Shown here: positions 57,526 to 64,000 of the stretch, piece after piece
Layout: every line of letters begins with the position of its first letter
Numbering within the stretch: the stretch's first letter is position 1
NCBI GenBank assembly: GCA_026874595.1
Contig: CM049309.1
Location: 7,779,076-7,843,075 of the forward strand
From: Sipunculus nudus
Lineage: Eukaryota; Annelida; Sipuncula; Golfingiida; Sipunculidae
Direction: 5' to 3'
Length of the DNA stretch: 64,000 nucleotides
Translations under genes and position numbers: made by a program
The notes under the pieces: generated by a model
Told to the model about the DNA's origin: nothing
The model's input: the letters and a program-made list of their open reading frames with translations, nothing else
The model's database searches: none

Positions 57526-60391
57526 GTAAGCATCTTCTGAATGGTTGTAATTTTAATGTAGCCTGCTGTGTTAACTAATAGTATATTGTAAATCATTGAA
57601 TGATTTCAGTATACATTCACCCATTGCTGTTGAGTTCTTGTTGATTTTCACATTTAGCCTGTCCCACCCTCTGATGCCTTACAGTTTTTAATGGAAAACC
57701 TTACAAGTTTGAAAAATAATCAGTCAGTAAATGAGACAGATACACCGCTAATAACATTGGAGGAAAATCATGATCTTACCTGTCAGAGTATTTTAGTAAA
57801 AGATCAAATTAATTAACTCAGAGGGAAAAAAGACCATTTTTTTTTTCAGACATGCTAACAAAGTGATGGGATTAGGAACACCTTTTGATAGACCTCAGTT
57901 GGAAGTTTGTATTATTTTGTACCATAAATGTTATAAAATACATTGTCTCCTGAAAGATGCCTTTCAGCATCTTTGCTTTGTGAAGAGACTGCTTGAAAGT
58001 TCAGGAAGAAGTTCATAAGTTTATATCTGATTATGTGGTTAGCGCCATGATGTGAGATTAAAATAATACAATTTTCACTTTTCAAGTGTTTAATGAGGGT
58101 TCGAATATCTCGATATCACCATACAGTGACAGCAAAATTTATCCTTTAACATTTTTCTTTTATTTCAATATGAAATTTTTATACATACTGGTTATATGCA
58201 AGACTCTTGATGTCATGTTCTTCCATTCTCATATAGATTTGGATGTTAAAATATGCTGCAGAATTATTCACCCTTTGTTTAAGGAATAAAGGATTTAAAT
58301 TTTGCTTTTGATTATTAGCCTCTAGATTAATTAAGACCAACTGCCTGTGTAAGTGACATTATTAGTCATGCATTCTGCCATTGAAGCTTGAGAGGTGAAG
58401 TGATCACCATTGTTTGTTGGTTTGTCCACCTGTTATTATCCAAAAGATATCAATGAGTTTCAGTAAATTTATATAAGGAAGGGTTGACCATGGGCTGAGG
58501 TTTAATTGTTAACATTTTTAGAAGGATTATTAAGTGGGTCAGTTGAATGAATCTGGATCTATCTGAATTTGCCCCATCTTGAGATAATCATCCATTTGTT
58601 TCTCTTTACATATCTTCAAAATTATCCCAAAAGTTGAAGACCAGAATGGTTAAAGTCGTTACCTTAGGAAAATTTGTCAGATATATTTTGTCTTCACCTA
58701 AGTTTGTCTCTGTCTTTTCATCATCTACACAAGCAATAACTAATAAAAATTGTTCATGGTTTTCAATGATATTTGTTGAGAGGTTGGCCGTAAGGGAGTA
58801 AATTATATAATTGGAAATTATTCACATGTATATGCAAAATGGATATATGAATTATCTGGTTACAAATTAAAGATGAGATCTGGAAGAAGGGCAGAGGTAT
58901 GTGCTTCCTGACTACTTTTTAAACTAGCTAGTCAATTGATGAATCCAGGTGATAAAGGGCTAAAGAGCTAATCTTCAAAATGAATTTATACCAGTTAATT
59001 TGGTCAAAGATCAAAGAATTTTCTTGCAGACTGTCAATTCATACTCTAATGGCAGACTGTACCCCTGATGTAAACCTAGGCCAGCCATTCTTGATTCACA
59101 AACACTATCATAACATCAGTTACCCCTGGTGAAACCAGCCATGTTTGTCTCACAATCTGTCATCTACAATTGTCAAATGAGGAAAACCTACATCCACAAT
59201 TTAGGATTAGCCAAGCCCTGTACTTGAAAGCATGGCTATATGTACAATTCTTGCATTGGCTGATATAGTCACATTTGAACTCACAATTTTGAGTAAACCA
59301 TCTCATTAGCATTTATGCTAACCATTTACTCATGTTATTTTAAAAGCTTGATTTAATTCTGTTTATCATGAAGTTAAATAAAATGACTATTTCAGAGCCT
59401 TGAAAATATCCTGAAAATTAGTTTCCCCCTGAATTCTGTGCATGGTCCTTCCAGTTTGAAGAAGAAAGCCCCTCTCACCGATTCCATAGTTGTTTTTAAA
59501 TGCATGTCAGTATTGTCATGTAGTTATGTAATAAATGCTATGAGCTGGTTCTTCCTTTTCCCCACTTAGTCCTTATAGATTTCCTAAGAAATGTAGATGA
59601 AGTTAAATATATGCACACAAATATTTAAAATATTTAAGAGATCCTTCAAAAATATAAACCTGCATGGTCCTTGAAATTCCTTGAGTTTTCCTCTGAAGAA
59701 TCTTTGCCAAATCTTAGTGTTGAGTGTCCTAGTATGCCATATCATGCATCAAACTAAACATGGTTACTTATGTTGTCAGCCTTGTACTGTAGATATAAAT
59801 AAAGACAGGGTGTAATAGGGATCAATTTATGTAATTTTGTTTCTTATCTGATGTCTTTTTAGGAAATATTTTATGATTTCAGTACATGGTAGAGAATGAC
59901 TGTGAGGTTAAAGGTAAAATTGAAATACCAATGTCATTACCAGCTAGATTGTGGTTACAATTCTTTTAAAAAATAAAGCCAAAAAAAGTCAAATAAAAGA
60001 ATGATTAAAGGTTTAAAAAACCTCTTATTACATTTGAATATGGCATAAATACTGCATGACTGAATACATATTTCATCTTTGGCTGTGTAGGTTTTGTATT
60101 AAGGAAAGACTCATTTATACTTTGTGGCCTAAGAATAAAAAAATATCTATCGAAGAACACTTCTGTAATGACTGTATAATTACTTGTTGATTAAAAAATA
60201 ACTTTTACTTTTTTAATGTTCCTGTTTACTGTTTTTTATAGTGAACAGCTTCAAAGCTCTTTAAAGAAAATTTACTTAATTATTATTTTCTTAGGGGTTC
60301 AATTTTTATTCTCTTCTTATAAAAGTTCTTTCTTGTACCTCCTTCAATGACAGTTATGTTTTACCCATGCATGCTTGATTAAATTAATTTT
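57526..60391. other. Putative Smad2/3 intron
   Basis: AT-rich. It was searched for the next R-Smad exon (remaining linker and MH2 start) without success. Acceptor-like sites at about 57850 and 59033 are followed by stops in the required phase 1 frame. Confidence 0.45.
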
Positions 60392-61247
60392 TAGCTCAGC
60401 TGACTATAAGTCATCTGAGCTATAGTCGTGGTTTATTGTCCGTCGTCCGTCCGTCTGTCTGTCCGTCCATCCGTCTGTCCGTCTGGATGTCCGTCCGTAA
60501 GACTGGCACGTTTGACACCATTGGACCTACGAATCTGAAATTCGGCATACAGTTAGATATCCCCAAAATCTCCTACCATGCCGAAAATTGGGTCAATAGG
60601 ACTTCGTTCCTTCGAGATATTAAGGGAAAAAAACTCTGTTTTCCATTAAAAAAAGCCATTGTTACACTTCAAGGCTGCCTAATATCAAAACCACTGATCT
60701 GTTTTTGATTGTATTTAGTATTCACATTTTTTCATACGTTTTCTGTGAACATACCAAAAATTAGGTCAGTATTGGGTATTATTTTGAAGTTATGGGCCAA
60801 ACCATAATGCAATTTTTTAAAAAATCAGGAAATATATTTACTCACCTAACATTAGAATTGCTGAACCTACAGATTTTTTTTCAGGAATATAACTTTATTT
60901 AATCAAGATTCAATTGTTTACCCAAAATTAGATCTGAATTTTGGAAATTTTTCAAGTTATTAGCATAAATTAAAAATCAATACCTTAAATTTTGTCCAAC
61001 TTTGGCACTGTTGATTTAATTTTCACAGCATATATACATAAGGATTTAATCTTTTAAAATATGAAATTTCAAAGAAATTGATTGGAAAGAATAGCTTTTA
61101 TTCATGTTTTCATACACCATGTCAAGTGTTGTTTACATCTAGCCCTTCTAGTAGTACAGCCTTCACTTGCATTATGTAACCCACCCCAGGCAGCTTGCCT
61201 TGGGTCAGCTTGGCCACTACCAGCAGGCTTCCCCTCTGCCCTGCACT

Positions 61248-61262
61248 CCCCCCCCCCCCCCC
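61248..61262. repeat. Poly-C tract (15 C)
   Basis: An uninterrupted C run inside modular element copy 4. Confidence 0.95.
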
Positions 61263-61820
61263 AGATGGTGCATAAACTAGATGAATGTTATTATTTTCTG
61301 TATTTGATTCATTCTTATTCTAGGCTATGCTACATTTTAGATTTTGTATTGTACCTCCAGGGTTACAGTGATTAAAGTGTACATTTAATTGTGTCCACAA
61401 AGTGGTGTATTGCTATGAAAGTGTGGATGTTCATGAGATAAGTAATTCCTTACTTCAGAGGAGTAAAAACTTCACCAGGTGTGAAATTGACTATTAATTC
61501 CAGTAATAAATTAAAACTGGGATAGTATTTAGCAGAATAATATTATTTGTCCCTCATTCAACCAACAGTGTGTATACTTTATTTGTAATGTCTTATTTTA
61601 TCAAATTTACTGAATCTTTTATTTTATTTTGGTGAATAAAATTAAGCATGTACTGAAAACTCCAATGTGCAAAACTGTTTAATAGTGATTCAAGGAATAT
61701 TCTTGTAGATGCCATGTTGTGGCATTATTTTCTTTTAAATTCAGTTTAAACATTTATGATTTAAAAATAATAAAATATATGTGTATTCATAAAATGACCC
61801 AATATGAGCTACACTCTGGA

Positions 61821-61944
61821 TATATGATGATTGCGACTTTTGCAACAGTTCTAATATTTTAACTTATAGTTTCAGTTTTTACTCTGTATATATAATGATT
61901 GCAACTTTTGCAACAATTCTAATATTTTAACTTATATTTTCAGG
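61821..61944 (+). repeat. Tandem duplication, 68-bp period
   Basis: TATATGATGATTGCGACTTT (61821) recurs as TATATAATGATTGCAACTTT (61889), and both continue with TGCAACA(G/A)TTCTAATATT. Confidence 0.9.
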
Positions 61945-63002
61945 TTTTTTATTACAAATTTATAAAACCTGTAAATAAAAAAATGATTCAGATAAAAACT
62001 TCTTAATGGAAAAAGTGGATATGCTTAAAAAAAATAGGATTATATATAAACTTAAATGAATTATTCCCTTGAAAGTGAAATAAAGGTATTAGTCCATTCT
62101 GTCAACTTGCCAGTCCATCTGTAAATTTTCATATGCATCACAGTATCTCAAAACTTTTACTGTTTTTCTTCATGACAGTCTTGTCAGAGTATTATTTTGC
62201 AATCATATATTTAGAACTTTACTATAACCAAGTAGGAGGGCCCCTTTCCTCTTAGCTTTTCATATTCTTATATAAATGAAAAACATTACCATAGAATATT
62301 TCTACATCCACCTTCGTGCTGCCCTCACTTTTCCCTTCTCCGAACCCCATCCCAAAGTCAGCCTCAGTAAGCAAGAACAAGATGAATCAGATATATTCAT
62401 ACTTTAATATTTTGTATAACTATTCGTCCATAGGTACCTATGTACATGCCAGAAATTATGTCAGTATTGTGTAATATGTAGACATAGTGGGCATCACAAT
62501 AATGTACCTTGTCAAGACTAGTCATACAGTCACAAATGTCAAGACTTGTCATACAGTCACAAATTCATAAATCACTTCATCAGCATAGTTAATCATAACA
62601 TCATATCTGTCAAATTGAAAGCTTGCAGACTACCATACACTTTAGATCCTTCAACAAATAGCCTTATCATCATTCTACTACTGTTTATTACTGCTGTCAT
62701 TGCATTCATATTTGCTCAAATATATCACAATTTTCAACCCCTCCTAAATAAATAAAAAATAAACCACCATATTTGACTCTATTAATCCATCAGTCAGGTA
62801 ATTTCATTAATCATTTACTCACATATTACATTACATTCCTTTATAAAAGCCCAACATGTCCATGATATTCATAAGCTTTATCGATTCGATATAGTATCAC
62901 AGTGGAGAAACATTCATAGTCCAATCATGATCAGCTGAGCGCCGTGACCCATGGGTCTCTTGTTTATGAATAACTCCATGACTTTTGGATTAGGACACTC
63001 AT

Positions 63003-63747
63003 TATTAGCCCCTCACAATGAAGTTGTGAAAGGGATATGGTAACACAGCTGTTTGTGTGTCTGTCTGTCTGTCCATCTGTCCATCAGACATTGGCTTGTG
63101 GATCGATTTAAAGTCAAACTGTTTGACCAAAACCCTTAATCTTGCACGTAAGGCACTCCAACCCATAGATGAAGAACCCTATCAATTTTTAGGTCAGGGG
63201 GTTAAAGGTCACAGGCAAAGGATACTTCTTGAAAAAGGTTGTGGACCCATTTAAAGCCAAACCTTTTGACCAAAACCTTTCATTTTGCACTTTTTGCTCT
63301 CCCACCATCCATGGATGAAGAACCCTATCGATTTTGAGGTCAAGGGGTCAAAATTCAAGGCCATAGGACCCACTTCTTGAAAAAAGCTTGTGGACCCATT
63401 TTAAGCCAAACAGTTTGTCCAAAACCTTTTATCTTGCATATATGGCTCACCCAAACACTAATGAACAATCCTATCAATTTGAGGTCACGGGGTCTAAGGT
63501 CAAGGCCACAGGACCCAATTCTTGGAAAAGCTTGTGGACCCTTTTAAGGCCAAGCATTTGACCAACACCTTCCTCATCTTGCTCATATGGCTGACCCAAC
63601 CATGGATGAAGAATCCTGTTGAGTTTGAGGTCACAGGGTCAAAGGTCAAGGCCACAGAGCTGCCCTCCTCATTTTCACACTGTGTAATACACCCATTCTA
63701 ATTATGCCCTGTGCAAAGGGATGCTTCACTTTGCGGTGCTCTTGTTT
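63003..63747 (+). mobile_element. Repeat element with ~146-bp AGGTCA units, second family
   Basis: The head TTATTAGCCCCTCACAATGA is followed by a CTGTC microsatellite (63058-63085). AGGTCA blocks start at 63191, 63337, 63482 and 63628, spaced 146, 145 and 146 bp. Units share AGCTTGTGGACCC, AAGCCAAAC and GATGAAGAA(C/T)CCTAT. The tail reads GCAAAGGGATGCTTCACTTT then GCGGTGCTCTTG. Head and tail differ from the 24514 family, but the unit length and half-site block are shared. No protein is encoded. Confidence 0.7.
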
Positions 63748-64000
63748 GAAAACAAGGATAGTTCTATTACACAAATGATTTAATCTCCTCCAGAACGGTT
63801 GTGGAGGCTCAGGGAAACAACCAAGGTACAATCCATCAAATTATGAAGGTTAACTAGGTCACTATTGTATGTTTCTGTTTAAAGGTTTCATTATTGATTC
63901 AAAGGGTACCCAAGGCCATCATCATTCACATTCTTTTTGGGGAAAACTTTAAAAAAGTACATTTTTGAAAAGGAAGAAAGTGTCCCTCATAAACATGCAC
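63748..64000. other. Non-coding sequence at the window edge
   Basis: Nothing further recognised. Confidence 0.5.

Larger units (their letters stand above)
60392..62966 (+). mobile_element. Modular hairpin-headed element, copy 4
   Basis: The head hairpin 60392-60422 is identical in plan to copy 1 (TAGCTCAGCTGACT, ATA, AGTCATCTGAGCTA), followed by a CCGTC/CTGTC tract (60438-60498). The tail 62932-62966 is CAGCTGAGCGCCGTGACCCA then TGGGTCTCTTG, containing the perfect palindrome GACCCATGGGTC. The first ~1.2 kb aligns with copy 1, and the total length is nearly the same (about 2.57 against 2.59 kb). The interior includes a poly-C run and a 68-bp duplication. No element protein is encoded. Confidence 0.7.

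Overview
The window reads as nuclear DNA of a bivalve mollusc. It is AT-rich, almost wholly non-coding and full of short non-autonomous repeats. The bivalve call rests on repeat architecture: hairpin heads, CTGTC/CCGTC microsatellites, internal tandem units and a conserved tail, resembling the 'pearl' / Helitron-like non-autonomous elements described in oysters, clams and scallops. It also rests on the only confidently recognised exon. No rRNA, functional tRNA, CRISPR array or prokaryotic gene was seen.

Genes. On the + strand, 57466-57525 is a 60-nt exon with good splice sites. It encodes the PPGY linker segment of an R-Smad of the Smad2/3 class (TGF-beta/activin signalling). No MH1-coding sequence was found upstream, so if the window is correctly assembled most of it is one very large Smad2/3 intron. 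On the - strand two well-formed unrecognised exons (40575-40757 and 19118-19290) suggest an antisense or nested gene. Weaker - strand candidates lie at 43655-43729, 36286-36324, 30130-30186, 10953-10970 and 50341-50436. A possible first coding exon with a mitochondrial-type N-terminus lies at 982-1098 (- strand), beside a small GC-rich promoter-like patch.

Repeats, left to right: a 23-bp minisatellite split by an inserted element (5645-8735); hairpins (9856, 13941, 13984); a ~102-bp tandem (15750-16195); modular element copy 1 (19958-22544); a 28-bp minisatellite (23022-23690); a ~146-bp-period element (24514-25450); a tRNA-derived SINE (25690-26030); a terminal-inverted-repeat element (26374-27345); a 44-bp tandem (36760-37680); a TRIM-like miniature LTR element inside a (TA)n array (38336-38836); modular copies 2 and 3 (41354-43207, 45135-45982) with a SINE between; a third element family (46196-47900); 22-bp and 32-bp minisatellites (47994-48515); modular copy 4 (60392-62966); and a last ~146-bp-period element (63003-63747).

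Two patterns stand out. First, several repeat families carry nuclear-receptor-type half-sites (AGGTCA, TCAAGGTCA). In three arrays these recur every 144-149 bp, close to nucleosome core length. Second, the miniature LTR element has tRNA-like A and B boxes inside its LTR. Several moderately GC-rich, non-repetitive islands (around 28.0-28.9, 30.6-31.5, 31.8-32.5, 36.2-36.7 and 54.2-56.1 kb) explain neither as repeats nor as clear genes and are candidate intronic regulatory DNA.
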